From assembly GCA_029779645.1 (NCBI GenBank), contig JAKPAC010000009.1, positions 1 through 49,385 of the forward strand: a stretch of DNA of 49,385 bases, in the 5' to 3' direction. The stretch comes from Actinomycetes bacterium (lineage in GTDB: Bacteria > Actinomycetota > Actinomycetes > Actinomycetales > Microbacteriaceae). Under the pieces are notes generated by a model. The model did no database searches and was not told the origin of the DNA. It saw only the letters and a program-made list of their open reading frames with translations. Made by a program: the position numbers and the translations under genes. Positions 8,746 to 15,799 of the stretch are shown here, piece after piece (position 1 is the stretch's first letter; the number at the start of each line of letters is the position of its first letter).

Positions 8746-10458
8746 GTGACGAGTGACGTGACGAGTGAGCCGCGCGTGCTTTCGGGCCGATACCGCGTCG
8801 ACGAGCTGATCGGCCGCGGTGGCATGGCCAGCGTCTATCGCGGCTACGACCTCACGCTCGGCCGCGCCGTCGCCATCAAGCTGCTGCGCCGCGACCTCGC
8901 CGACGACGCCACCTTCCGCACCCGCTTCCGTCTCGAGGCGCAGGCGGCCTCCCGCATGGCGAACCCCACGATCGTGCGCGTCTTCGACGCGGGCGAAGAC
9001 AGCGAGGTGGATGCCGCCGGCAACACCCGCGCGGTCCCGTACATCGTGATGGAGCTCGTGCACGGGCGGCTGCTGAAGGAGCTCATCGCGCAGGGCCCCG
9101 TCCCGCTCGACGACGCCCTGCGCTACACCGACGGCATCCTCGAGGCGCTCGAGTACTCGCACCGCGCCGGCGTCGTGCACCGCGACATCAAGCCCGGCAA
9201 CGTCATGGTGACCGATGACGGCCAGATCAAGGTGATGGACTTCGGCATCGCCCGTGCGGTCTCGGACTCGTCCACCACGGTCGCCGAGACCACCAGCATC
9301 ATCGGCACCGCGGCCTACTTCTCGCCCGAGCAGGCCAAGGGCGAGGCCGTGGATGCACGGGCCGACCTCTACTCGACGGGCGTCGTGCTCTACGAGCTGC
9401 TCACCGGGCGCCCGCCGTTCCGCGGCGAGACGCCGGTGGCCGTCGCGTACCAGCACGTGAGCGAGCAGCCGGGCACCCCGTCCGAGCTGATCGACTCGCT
9501 GCCGCGGGCCCTTGACCTGGTCGCCCTCCGCGCCCTCGCGAAAGACCCGTTCCAGCGCTACCAATCGGCCGCCGAGTTCCGCGCGGCGCTCGACGCCGCC
9601 CGCGATGGCCGCGAGCCCTCGCATCAGGAGCTCGGCGCACTCACGAACGAGCTCTACGGCGCCTCACCCCGCCAGGCCGCCGAGACCGCGCGCACCCTTC
9701 GCCAGCTCAGCACCGACACGACCATGAAGCGCACGCAGAGCGGACCGCCGGTGGCGTGGATCTGGTCGGGTGTCGCGGTGCTGGCTGTGATCCTCGTCTC
9801 TGTGCTCATCTGGGTGGTCAACATCCAGCCCGGCACCGACGTGCCGGCCGCCGGTCGCGAGGTGCCCGATGTGATCGACGTCGCGTACGACAAGGCGGCC
9901 CTCGCGCTGGAGGAGCTCGAGCTCGTGCCGAAGCGGGTCGACCTGCCGAGCGGTGACATCGCAACGGGCAACGTCATGCGCACCGACCCCGTCGCGGGCA
10001 CCGTGATGGCGGCGGGCCAGTCGGTCACGGTCTTCGTCTCGACCGGCATGGAGCAGGCGGCGGTGCCGACGCTCGCGGGCAAGAGCGAGGCCGAGGCGCG
10101 AGCAGCGATCGAGGCCGCGGGCCTCAAGGTCGGGCAGGTGCGGGGCGTGAACGACCCGTCGCTCGGCGCGGGCGTGGTGATCTCGGCCAGCCCCGCCGAC
10201 GGCAGCACCGTCGCGAAGGGCTCCACCGTCTCGCTGGTCGTCGCGACCGGTCGCGTCGTGCTCATCAACTACGTGGGCTTCACGGTGGAGGCCGCGAAGG
10301 CCCAGCTCGAGGGCCCCGATTCGCAGCTGACGGTGCTCACGCAGGAGGACCCGAACTGCGCGGCCCAGTCCCCGGCCGTCGTCTCGCAGCAGTCGCTGAC
10401 GCCCGGCGAGGCCCCCGTGCACGCCGAGATCACCCTGACGTTCTGCACGGGCGAGTAG
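8746..10458 (+). CDS. pknB: Serine/threonine protein kinase PknB with PASTA repeats
   Basis: A 570-residue receptor kinase. The kinase domain (about 10-280) has GRGGMASVY, Lys45 in VAIKLL, HRDIKPGN with catalytic Asp147, DFGIA and SPEQAKGE. One membrane helix lies at about 338-358. The ectodomain holds three PASTA-type repeats (starting near VPDVIDVAYDKAA, VPTLAGKSEAEAR and INYVGFTVEAA), against four in mycobacterial PknB. PASTA repeats bind muropeptides or lipid II and tune the kinase to cell-wall synthesis. The third repeat has cysteines (PNCAAQ, FCTGE) that could form a disulfide. GTG start supported by GGGGGAG upstream and a candidate -10 at 8705. Confidence 0.94.
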   Translation: MTSDVTSEPRVLSGRYRVDELIGRGGMASVYRGYDLTLGRAVAIKLLRRDLADDATFRTRFRLEAQAASRMANPTIVRVFDAGEDSEVDAAGNTRAVPYIVMELVHGRLLKELIAQGPVPLDDALRYTDGILEALEYSHRAGVVHRDIKPGNVMVTDDGQIKVMDFGIARAVSDSSTTVAETTSIIGTAAYFSPEQAKGEAVDARADLYSTGVVLYELLTGRPPFRGETPVAVAYQHVSEQPGTPSELIDSLPRALDLVALRALAKDPFQRYQSAAEFRAALDAARDGREPSHQELGALTNELYGASPRQAAETARTLRQLSTDTTMKRTQSGPPVAWIWSGVAVLAVILVSVLIWVVNIQPGTDVPAAGREVPDVIDVAYDKAALALEELELVPKRVDLPSGDIATGNVMRTDPVAGTVMAAGQSVTVFVSTGMEQAAVPTLAGKSEAEARAAIEAAGLKVGQVRGVNDPSLGAGVVISASPADGSTVAKGSTVSLVVATGRVVLINYVGFTVEAAKAQLEGPDSQLTVLTQEDPNCAAQSPAVVSQQSLTPGEAPVHAEITLTFCTGE

Positions 10459-10517
10459 GCTGCGCCGCGGCGGGCTCAGCCGCGGCGGGCGCGTCCGCGC
10501 AGGGCGCCGGGACGGGC

Positions 10518-11207
10518 TCAGCCTCGCAGCGGCGCCAGCCGGCGCGCGGTGGCCACGGCCTCCGGCAGGCCGGCGCGAGCGAGCCAGGTGCCGAGCATGG
10601 CGTAGCCGCCCTCGGTGAGCACGCTCTCGGGGTGAAACTGCACGCCCTCGATCGGCAGCTCGCGGTGCCGCAGGCCCATGATCGCCCCGGCCCCGCCGGG
10701 TGGCACGAGCGGCTCCGGACCCCGCTCGCCCGCGGCCGGCGGCGCCTCGAGCACGCGGCTCGTGACCACCAGCTGCTCGGGCACAGTGCCGTCGACGACG
10801 GCCAGCGAGTGGTAGCGGGTGGCGGTGAAGCCCTGGGGCAGCCCGGCGTAGATTCCGCCGCCGTCGTGCGCCACACGCGAGGTGCGGCCGTGCATCGGCT
10901 CCGCCGCGCGTTCGACGCGCGCGCCGAACGCCTCGGCGATCGCCTGGTGACCGAGGCAGACGCCGAGCAGGGGCATCCCGGCGCCCGCCGCGGCATGCAC
11001 GACCGGGATCGAGACGCCCGCATCGGCCGGTCGACCGGGGCCCGGCGAGAGCAGCACGGCGTCGAACGCCGCGATCGCGTCGGCCGCGGCATCCGCCGCG
11101 AACTCGTCGTTGCGCACGACCGTCACCCCCGCGCCGAGCTGCTGCAGGTAGCCGACGAGGGTGTAGACGAAGCTGTCGTAGTTGTCGACGACGAGCACGC
11201 GGGTCAC
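10518..11207 (-). CDS. Class I glutamine amidotransferase, anthranilate/aminodeoxychorismate synthase component II (TrpG/PabA type)
   Basis: A 229-residue protein that hydrolyses glutamine and passes ammonia to a chorismate-using partner (TrpE or PabB). It opens with VLVVDNYDSFVYT and has the oxyanion motif SPGPGRP, the nucleophile Cys84 in GVCLGHQ, and the rest of the triad in VQFHPES (His192, Glu194). No partner gene is in the window, so the choice between TrpG and PabA is open; in actinobacteria this isolated copy beside pknB is usually annotated as either. The GTG start overlaps the stop of the 51-residue gene upstream by 4 nt, which implies coupling. About 60 bp separate its 3' end from the convergent pknB. 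Confidence 0.88.
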   Translation of the reverse strand: MTRVLVVDNYDSFVYTLVGYLQQLGAGVTVVRNDEFAADAAADAIAAFDAVLLSPGPGRPADAGVSIPVVHAAAGAGMPLLGVCLGHQAIAEAFGARVERAAEPMHGRTSRVAHDGGGIYAGLPQGFTATRYHSLAVVDGTVPEQLVVTSRVLEAPPAAGERGPEPLVPPGGAGAIMGLRHRELPIEGVQFHPESVLTEGGYAMLGTWLARAGLPEAVATARRLAPLRG

Positions 11208-11359
11208 TCGACGGTCACTTCCTGCGGATTGACGAACTGGCTCACGAACGGGAACGCGTAGAAGAACAGGCCGTAGAGCACGGCGGCGAGGGCGACGAGC
11301 AGGATCAGCACCCGCACCCACCAGGGTCCGGGCAGCACGCGCCACAGTGCGGCATACAT
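11204..11359 (-). CDS. 51-residue membrane protein between sortase and amidotransferase
   Basis: A short gene with clear coding signs. ATG lies directly after the sortase stop (TAG then ATG) and its stop overlaps the GTG of the amidotransferase gene (GTGA). The product starts MYAALWRVLPGPWWVRV, has one hydrophobic helix (about residues 17-37, VLILLVALAAVLYGLFFYAF) and ends in a short polar tail with PQEVTVE. I do not recognise a named family. Its position suggests a small membrane partner of the sortase or simply a conserved operon microprotein. Function unknown. Confidence 0.7.
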   Translation of the reverse strand: MYAALWRVLPGPWWVRVLILLVALAAVLYGLFFYAFPFVSQFVNPQEVTVE

Positions 11360-12193
11360 CTATCGGGCTCCGTTCGCGGCCAGCGCGGGCGCGGGCGCCG
11401 CGGCGAGGGTGTCGGGGCCGGCGAGGGAGGCCGGGGGACCGTCGGCCCGGGGCTGGAACCCTTCGAACACGCCGTACGCGACGATGCGCTCGGCGAGCGA
11501 GAAGCGCGGCGAGCAGCTGGTGAGCGTGATGTAGCGCTCGTTCGCCTCCACGCCGGGTGCCTGCGGCACGGGCAGCAGCACGTCGACCTCGTCTGGCTTG
11601 ACGTACTCGAGGGTGCGGAAGCGATAGGTGTACCAGCCGTCCGGCGCCTCGATGACGATCGGATCGCCGACGCGCAGATCGGCGATGCGCGCGAACGGCG
11701 CGCCCCAGGTGGTGCGGTGCGCGGCGAGGGCGAAGTTGCCGAGCTCGCCGGGCATCTGCGTGCCCGGGTAGTGACCGATGCCGATGTGGTCGAGGGTGCG
11801 GGCACGCGAGACGCCGCCGGCGATCGCGGTGGCGTAGTCGTCGCCCCAGCGCGGCACCCGCATCAGGGCGAAGATCTCGGCATCGGCCGGCTCCGGCAGC
11901 AGCACCGGCGGAACCGCCGGGCCCTCGGCGGGCTTCGCGTCGGGATCGAGATCGGGGATCGGCAGGGCGTCCGGGCCCGAGTGCTCCTGCTCCCACTGCG
12001 CCGAGAGCTCGCGCCCGGCGGCGTTGTTCTGGGCGCCGTAGATCCAGTCGCCCACCCACATCTGCCACACGACATACAGCAGCACGACCACGCCGAGCGA
12101 GAGCAGGATCTCGCCGAGCACGCCCGTGACGCCGACGCGACGATGCCCACGCGCGGCGCCGGCGCGCGGCGGCCCGGATGCATCGACGGTCAT
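11360..12193 (-). CDS. srtE: Class E sortase
   Basis: A 277-residue membrane-anchored cysteine transpeptidase. After a short basic N-terminus there is one membrane helix (about 26-48), a Pro-rich spacer, and the sortase barrel (about 105-245). The catalytic residues are His159 in LAAHR, Cys227 in YITLTSC and Arg236 in SLAERIV. Class E sortases attach LAXTG-type proteins to peptidoglycan and are typical of GC-rich actinobacteria. No substrate with an obvious sorting signal is seen in this window. It is the first gene of a three-gene minus-strand unit with no spacing between genes. A Pro/Ala-rich C-terminal tail follows the catalytic domain. Confidence 0.92.
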   Translation of the reverse strand: MTVDASGPPRAGAARGHRRVGVTGVLGEILLSLGVVVLLYVVWQMWVGDWIYGAQNNAAGRELSAQWEQEHSGPDALPIPDLDPDAKPAEGPAVPPVLLPEPADAEIFALMRVPRWGDDYATAIAGGVSRARTLDHIGIGHYPGTQMPGELGNFALAAHRTTWGAPFARIADLRVGDPIVIEAPDGWYTYRFRTLEYVKPDEVDVLLPVPQAPGVEANERYITLTSCSPRFSLAERIVAYGVFEGFQPRADGPPASLAGPDTLAAAPAPALAANGAR

Positions 12194-12240
12194 GCACCGA
12201 GTCTACGGGCGCGATTCTGAATGGATCCTGCCGGTGGCGG

Positions 12241-12246
12241 TAGACT
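12241..12246 (+). promoter_or_regulatory. -10 box (TAGACT) placing the crgA start at the transcript 5' end
   Basis: TAGACT is followed by 7 nt and then ATG of crgA. This spacing would start the transcript at or next to the start codon, so crgA is probably leaderless. No ribosome binding site is present between them. Confidence 0.6.
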
Positions 12247-12253
12247 GACCGGC

Positions 12254-12496
12254 ATGGCACGATCGCGCAATGGCGAAGACCCCGAACTCGAACAACGCAG
12301 CTCGGGCGACGACGCTCCCAACCCCGTCTGGTTCAAGCCCCTGATGATCGGGTTCATGCTGCTCGGCCTGCTCTGGGTGCTCGTCTTCTACATCTCGGGC
12401 ACGCTCTTCCCGATTCCGGGCATCAAGGAGTGGAACCTCATCATCGGCTTCGGCATCGCCTTCATCGGCTTCTTGATGACCACACGCTGGCGCTAG
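12254..12496 (+). CDS. crgA: Cell division protein CrgA
   Basis: An 80-residue protein with two membrane helices: about residues 28-48 (KPLMIGFMLLGLLWVLVFY) and about 57-76. The motif NPVWFKP, the loop PIPGIKEWN and the C-terminus MTTRWR are characteristic of CrgA, which recruits FtsI and other divisome parts to the septum in actinobacteria. The ATG at 12254 is preferred to upstream codons because homology starts MARSR and a TAGACT box lies just upstream. It is read divergently from the sortase operon and followed by a hairpin terminator. Confidence 0.92.
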   Translation: MARSRNGEDPELEQRSSGDDAPNPVWFKPLMIGFMLLGLLWVLVFYISGTLFPIPGIKEWNLIIGFGIAFIGFLMTTRWR

Positions 12497-12530
12497 CCAC
12501 GCGCCGCCGCGGCGCCCTGCGCACTTCAAG

Positions 12531-12565
12531 ACGACCTCGCCACCGCGGCGGGGTCGTTTTGTTTC
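12531..12565 (+). terminator. Rho-independent terminator of crgA
   Basis: ACGACCTCGCC pairs with GGCGGGGTCGT (one G-T wobble) around a short loop and is followed by TTTTGTTT. Confidence 0.75.
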
Positions 12566-12651
12566 GCTGATCGGGCATTCGTGCCCGGCCATCGGCCGGA
12601 TGCGGCGGCCGGAACGGCCCAGCCGCCCACCCGAAGTACACGCGTGTAACT

Positions 12652-12680
12652 TTATCCCCACTTGTGGATAACCCTGTGGA
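12652..12680. promoter_or_regulatory. DnaA-box cluster between crgA and rhomboid gene
   Basis: TTATCCCCA (12652-12660) faces a perfect consensus box TGTGGATAA (12663-12671, the reverse complement of TTATCCACA), and a third partial box TGTGGA starts at 12675. The first two form an inverted pair. The site lies between two convergent genes, so a promoter role is unlikely; titration of DnaA is a possible role. Confidence 0.5.
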
Positions 12681-12696
12681 GAGGTGCGGGCGAGCG

Positions 12697-13584
12697 CTAC
12701 GTGAGCACCGGCACCAGCAGCAGCGCGAGCAGGCCCGCGACCGTCAGGGCCACGAGCCCGATCTGTGCGCCCCGCTGCTCGCGGCGGCGGGTGCGCGCGT
12801 AGATGAAGCCGATGAGCGCGCCGATCGCGAGGCCGCCCAGGTGCGCCTGCCAGGCGATCTGGAAGCCCGGGATGAAGCCGATCAGCAGGTTGATGCCGAG
12901 CACGATGACGATGCCCGTGAGATTCGCGCCGAGGTGGCGGCCGATCACGAGCAGAGCGCCGAGCAGGCCGAAGACCGCTCCGGATGCGCCGACCACGGGC
13001 TGGTACGGGGCGATCAGCGCGACCGCGACCGAGCCGCCCAGCGCGCTGATCAGGTACAGCGCCAGGAAGCGCACGCGACCGAGCAGCGGCTCGAGCGTGC
13101 GCCCCAGCATCCACAGCGCCAGCATGTTGAGCAGGATGTGCCAGAAGCTGCCGATCGAGTGCACGAAGGCGGCGGTCAGCAGGCGCCACGGCTGGAACGG
13201 CGCGTTGATGAGCGAGGTCGGGTCGACGTAGGGCCCCGCGAACAGCAGCCAGCTGGTGAGGTTGAGCGCTGGGATCAGCTGCAGGACGTACACCGCGACC
13301 GTGATGCCGATCAGCCAGTACGTGACCAGGGGTCGCCCGCCGCGAACGGCCGCGAGCGAGCCGGCGCCACGGGCGCCCCAGCGCCGCTGGGCCGTGCGCT
13401 GCGCCGGGGTCTGCGCCCGCTGCTGATCGCGCATGCACTCGGGGCAGATCACGCCGACCGCGGCCGGCGTCTGGCACTCGGCGCAGATCGTGCGCAGGCA
13501 CCGCTGACAGAGCACGAAGCTCTGCCGATCAGGATGCCGATAGCAGAAGTTGTCGCTGTTGCGCGTCGCGCCGGGTGCTGACAC
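12697..13584 (-). CDS. Rhomboid family intramembrane serine protease with N-terminal zinc ribbon
   Basis: A 295-residue protein. Residues about 14-50 hold a B-box-like zinc-binding region (Cys14, His17, Cys26, Cys29, Cys34, Cys37, Cys47, Cys50). The rhomboid domain (about 85-290, six or seven helices) contains a conserved Asn near 153 (HILLNML), the catalytic Ser201 in VVGASGAVFG and His248 in QAHLGG, so it should be an active protease that cleaves membrane proteins within the bilayer. The substrate is unknown. GTG start; the cyclophilin gene ends 15 bp upstream on the same strand, suggesting co-transcription. This pair and its place next to crgA are conserved in actinobacteria. Confidence 0.92.
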   Translation of the reverse strand: MSAPGATRNSDNFCYRHPDRQSFVLCQRCLRTICAECQTPAAVGVICPECMRDQQRAQTPAQRTAQRRWGARGAGSLAAVRGGRPLVTYWLIGITVAVYVLQLIPALNLTSWLLFAGPYVDPTSLINAPFQPWRLLTAAFVHSIGSFWHILLNMLALWMLGRTLEPLLGRVRFLALYLISALGGSVAVALIAPYQPVVGASGAVFGLLGALLVIGRHLGANLTGIVIVLGINLLIGFIPGFQIAWQAHLGGLAIGALIGFIYARTRRREQRGAQIGLVALTVAGLLALLLVPVLT

Positions 13585-13599
13585 TGCGGAGGAGGCGGA

Positions 13600-14157
13600 C
13601 TACGCCTCGGCGATGTCGATCGACTGCAGGACGACCGGGTCGATCGGGCGGTCGCCCGCGCCGGTCGGCACTGCCGAGATCTTGTCGACGACCTCGCGCG
13701 AGGCGTCGTCTGCGACCGCGCCGAAGATCGTGTGCTTGCCGTGCAGCCACGGGGTCGGGTCGGTGGTGATGAAGAACTGCGAGCCGTTGGTGCCCTCCAC
13801 CTCACCGGTGGTGGGGTTGCGGCGCAGGCCGGCGTTGGCCATGGCGAGGATGTAGGGCTCGTTGAAGTTCAGCTCGCCGTGGATCTCGTCGTTGAAGTTG
13901 TAGCCGGGGCCGCCGATGCCCTGACCGAGCGGGTCGCCGCCCTGGATCATGAAGTTCGGGATGATGCGGTGGAAGATCACGTTCGTGTACAGCGCGCCCT
14001 CGCCGGGCTTGCCGGTGGCCGGGTCGGTCCATGCACCGGTGCCATCGGCGAGGCCGATGAAGTTCTTGACCGTCTTCGGGGCGTGGTCGCCGAAGAGGTT
14101 GACGACGATGTCGCCGTAGTTGGTGTGCAGGGTCGCGACAGCGGTGTGAAGGGCCAT
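13600..14157 (-). CDS. ppiA: Cyclophilin-type peptidyl-prolyl cis-trans isomerase
   Basis: A 185-residue cytosolic cyclophilin that isomerises X-Pro peptide bonds. Active-site features are FHRIIPNFMIQGGDP, GTNGSQFFITT and the KHTIFG box with WLHGKH. No signal peptide. It is followed by the rhomboid gene on the same strand. The start ATG lies 6 bp from a perfect inverted repeat (14164-14181), and no good ribosome binding site is seen, so translation may be leaderless. Confidence 0.95.
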   Translation of the reverse strand: MALHTAVATLHTNYGDIVVNLFGDHAPKTVKNFIGLADGTGAWTDPATGKPGEGALYTNVIFHRIIPNFMIQGGDPLGQGIGGPGYNFNDEIHGELNFNEPYILAMANAGLRRNPTTGEVEGTNGSQFFITTDPTPWLHGKHTIFGAVADDASREVVDKISAVPTGAGDRPIDPVVLQSIDIAEA

Positions 14158-14163
14158 GTGTCA

Positions 14164-14181
14164 ATTCTCGCATACGAGAAT
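14164..14181. promoter_or_regulatory. Operator-like inverted repeat upstream of ppiA
   Basis: ATTCTCG and CGAGAAT, perfect 7-bp arms around CATA, lie directly upstream of ppiA and in the divergent region shared with the gene at 14255. It may bind a dimeric regulator. Its minus-strand right arm also supplies a -10-like GAGAAT 6 nt from the ppiA ATG. Confidence 0.4.
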
Positions 14182-14254
14182 GCTGTGAGACCTGGCGAAG
14201 CGCCCGACGCGTGGCAAGATGGTCTCGACGAGGCCGACCCACAAGGAGGGCGAT

Positions 14255-14767
14255 GTGAACCTCACCCGCAAGCGCAAGAAAGAACTCCGTCAGCTGCAGC
14301 AGAGTGCCAACCAGCTGTGGGAGACGCAGCAGCACCTCCTGAACGACGCCTCCGGCGTCGCGCGCGAGGCAGGTCGCCAGCTCGGCAACTACGGCCGCGA
14401 GCAGGTGTATCCGACGGTCCAGCACGGCATCGACACCTACGTCGCCCCGACCGTGAACCGCGGCATCGACCTCTCTCGCGCGTTCGTCAACGACCGCGTC
14501 ATCCCCGCCGTGGGCGGCGTGGTCGGCTCGGCGATGTCGGTCGTGGATGCCGCAAATGCGACCCGCGCGCAGCTTGCCGCCCGTCGCTTCGGTGCGCCGG
14601 TGGTCGCTCCGGCCCCGGCGAAGCGCGGCATGGGCGCCGGCGGCGTCATCGCGATCATCCTCGGCGCCGCTGCAGCTGCCGCCGTCTTCTACGCCGCCTG
14701 GCAGACGCTCCGCGCCGACGACGAGCTCTGGGTCGCCGACGACCCGCTGCGCGCGCCCGAGGCGTAA
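14255..14767 (+). CDS. Uncharacterised membrane protein (170 aa)
   Basis: The product begins with a basic helix (about residues 3-12, LTRKRKKELRQLQQ), continues with an amphipathic region rich in Gln, Arg and Tyr, has a short Ala-rich stretch, and ends with one membrane helix (about 128-152, GGVIAIILGAAAAAAVFYAAW) and an acidic tail. The GTG start is chosen because AAGGAGG lies 5 nt upstream; an in-frame ATG at 14219 has no such site. I do not recognise a functional domain. The topology suggests a cytosolic, possibly coiled or nucleic-acid-contacting N-terminus tethered to the membrane. It is divergent from ppiA and followed by a strong hairpin. Confidence 0.75.
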   Translation: MNLTRKRKKELRQLQQSANQLWETQQHLLNDASGVAREAGRQLGNYGREQVYPTVQHGIDTYVAPTVNRGIDLSRAFVNDRVIPAVGGVVGSAMSVVDAANATRAQLAARRFGAPVVAPAPAKRGMGAGGVIAIILGAAAAAAVFYAAWQTLRADDELWVADDPLRAPEA

Positions 14768-14777
14768 ACACGAACCA

Positions 14778-14825
14778 CGAAGGCCCGACCCACCTCCCGC
14801 GATGCGGGGATGGGCCGGGCCTTCG
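14778..14825. terminator. Long hairpin after the 14255-14767 gene
   Basis: CGAAGGCCCG and CGGGCCTTCG form a perfect 10-bp outer stem with further imperfect pairing inside. There is no T-run, but the position between two convergent genes fits a bidirectional terminator. Confidence 0.55.
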
Positions 14826-14927
14826 CGCGTATGGGGCAACGAGGGCGCTGCCGGGGCGCAGCGTGCTGCCTCAGGCCCGCGCGGTGCCGGATGCGACCGC
14901 GTCGCCGTGCTGCCGTGCGGCGGCGCG

Positions 14928-15353
14928 TCAGCGCAGCCCGGCCATCCCCCGGCCGACCTCGACGAGCTTCACCTGGCGCAGCTCGCCGACCTCCTCGGGC
15001 CGGAACCAGGCCGCCTCGTCGGTCGAGCCATCGACCTCGTTGCGCAGGGTGCCGCCCGTGACGCGCGCCCGATAGATGATGCGCAGCGCATGCATCGGCT
15101 CGGCGGCACCGGGCTCGAGGCGGCTGCTGGCGGGGATCACCCGTGAGTCGATGCCCAGCAGCTCGCCCACCTCGGCGTGGTAGCCGGTCTCCTCGTACAC
15201 CTCGCGCACGACGGCGTCTTCGGGCGCCTCGCCGGGATCGATGCCCCCGCCGGGGAGCGTCCAGCCCGAGTGCCGACCGTCGCGCCAGTGCGCGAGCAGC
15301 AGGTTGTCGCTGTCGTCGACAATGACGGCGTACGCCGCGACGCGGAGTTTCAT
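14928..15353 (-). CDS. NUDIX hydrolase
   Basis: A 141-residue single-domain NUDIX protein. The NUDIX box is complete: G, G/I and E in GGGIDPGEAPEDAV followed by REVYEETGY, giving the metal-binding Glu residues. Such enzymes cleave nucleoside diphosphates linked to another group; MutT-like 8-oxo-dGTPases belong here, but the substrate cannot be told. On the minus strand TAGGCT lies 6 nt before ATG with a GGGGGG run between them, so the start may be leaderless or use the G-run. It is convergent with the preceding membrane-protein gene. Confidence 0.88.
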   Translation of the reverse strand: MKLRVAAYAVIVDDSDNLLLAHWRDGRHSGWTLPGGGIDPGEAPEDAVVREVYEETGYHAEVGELLGIDSRVIPASSRLEPGAAEPMHALRIIYRARVTGGTLRNEVDGSTDEAAWFRPEEVGELRQVKLVEVGRGMAGLR

Positions 15354-15458
15354 CCCCCCAGCCTATGCGCGCGCGGCCCGCGGATGACGCGGACTACGCC
15401 CGGTTGCGGCGCAGCGCGCGTGCGACGGCGCTGCCGCGGCACCCGCCTGGGACGCAGA

Positions 15459-15494
15459 AACCCCCGCTCACGCATCGCTGCCTGATCGGGGGTT
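15459..15494 (-). terminator. Hairpin downstream of tRNA-Ala
   Basis: On the minus strand AACCCCCG pairs with CGGGGGTT and is followed by TCTG. It lies 8 bp beyond the 3' end of tRNA-Ala and probably ends the tRNA transcript. Confidence 0.6.
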
Positions 15495-15501
15495 GTGTCT
15501 G

Positions 15502-15574
15502 TGGAGCCTAGGAGATTCGAACTCCTGACATCCTGCTTGCAAAGCAGGCGCTCTACCAGCTGAGCTAAGGCCCC
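15502..15574 (-). tRNA. tRNA-Ala (anticodon TGC)
   Basis: 73 nt. Acceptor GGGGCCT pairs with AGGCTCC with one G-T pair, the D-arm contains AGCTCAGCTGGTAGAGC, the anticodon loop TTTGCAA is closed by CCTGC/GCAGG, and the T-loop is TTCGAAT. CCA is not encoded. It forms a pair with tRNA-Ile, as usual downstream of gyrA in actinobacteria. Confidence 0.96.
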
Positions 15575-15637
15575 GCACTGGTACGAGACCGACGGGATCG
15601 TTCGTACGGGATGTGTACGCACCTGTGGTGCGATACG

Positions 15638-15711
15638 TGGGGCTACCAGGACTTGAACCTGGGACCTCTTCATTATCAGTGAAGCGCTCTAACCGCCTGA
15701 GCTATAGCCCC
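15638..15711 (-). tRNA. tRNA-Ile (anticodon GAT)
   Basis: 74 nt. Acceptor GGGGCTA pairs with TAGCCCC, the discriminator is A, the anticodon loop CTGATAA is closed by CTTCA/TGAAG, and the T-loop is TTCAAGT. CCA is not encoded. It is the first of the Ile-Ala tRNA pair. Confidence 0.96.
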
Positions 15712-15726
15712 GTGTGAACCTTGAAA

Positions 15727-15732
15727 AGATTA
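15727..15732 (-). promoter_or_regulatory. Candidate -10 box (TAATCT) of the tRNA-Ile/tRNA-Ala unit
   Basis: On the minus strand TAATCT lies 15 nt before the tRNA-Ile 5' end, in a locally AT-richer stretch after the DUF3566 stop. Confidence 0.4.
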
Positions 15733-15799
15733 CCGGAAATCCGTGGGATTCACGAATCGGCCGAAAAAGTCCTCGTCGGTCACCGTTTCTTGTGCGTGA

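Noticed and set aside
7270..9624. A long minus-strand open frame opposite pknA and pknB
   Set aside because: Antisense shadow of two clear kinases, rich in Arg/Gly/Asp, with no domain and no start signal.
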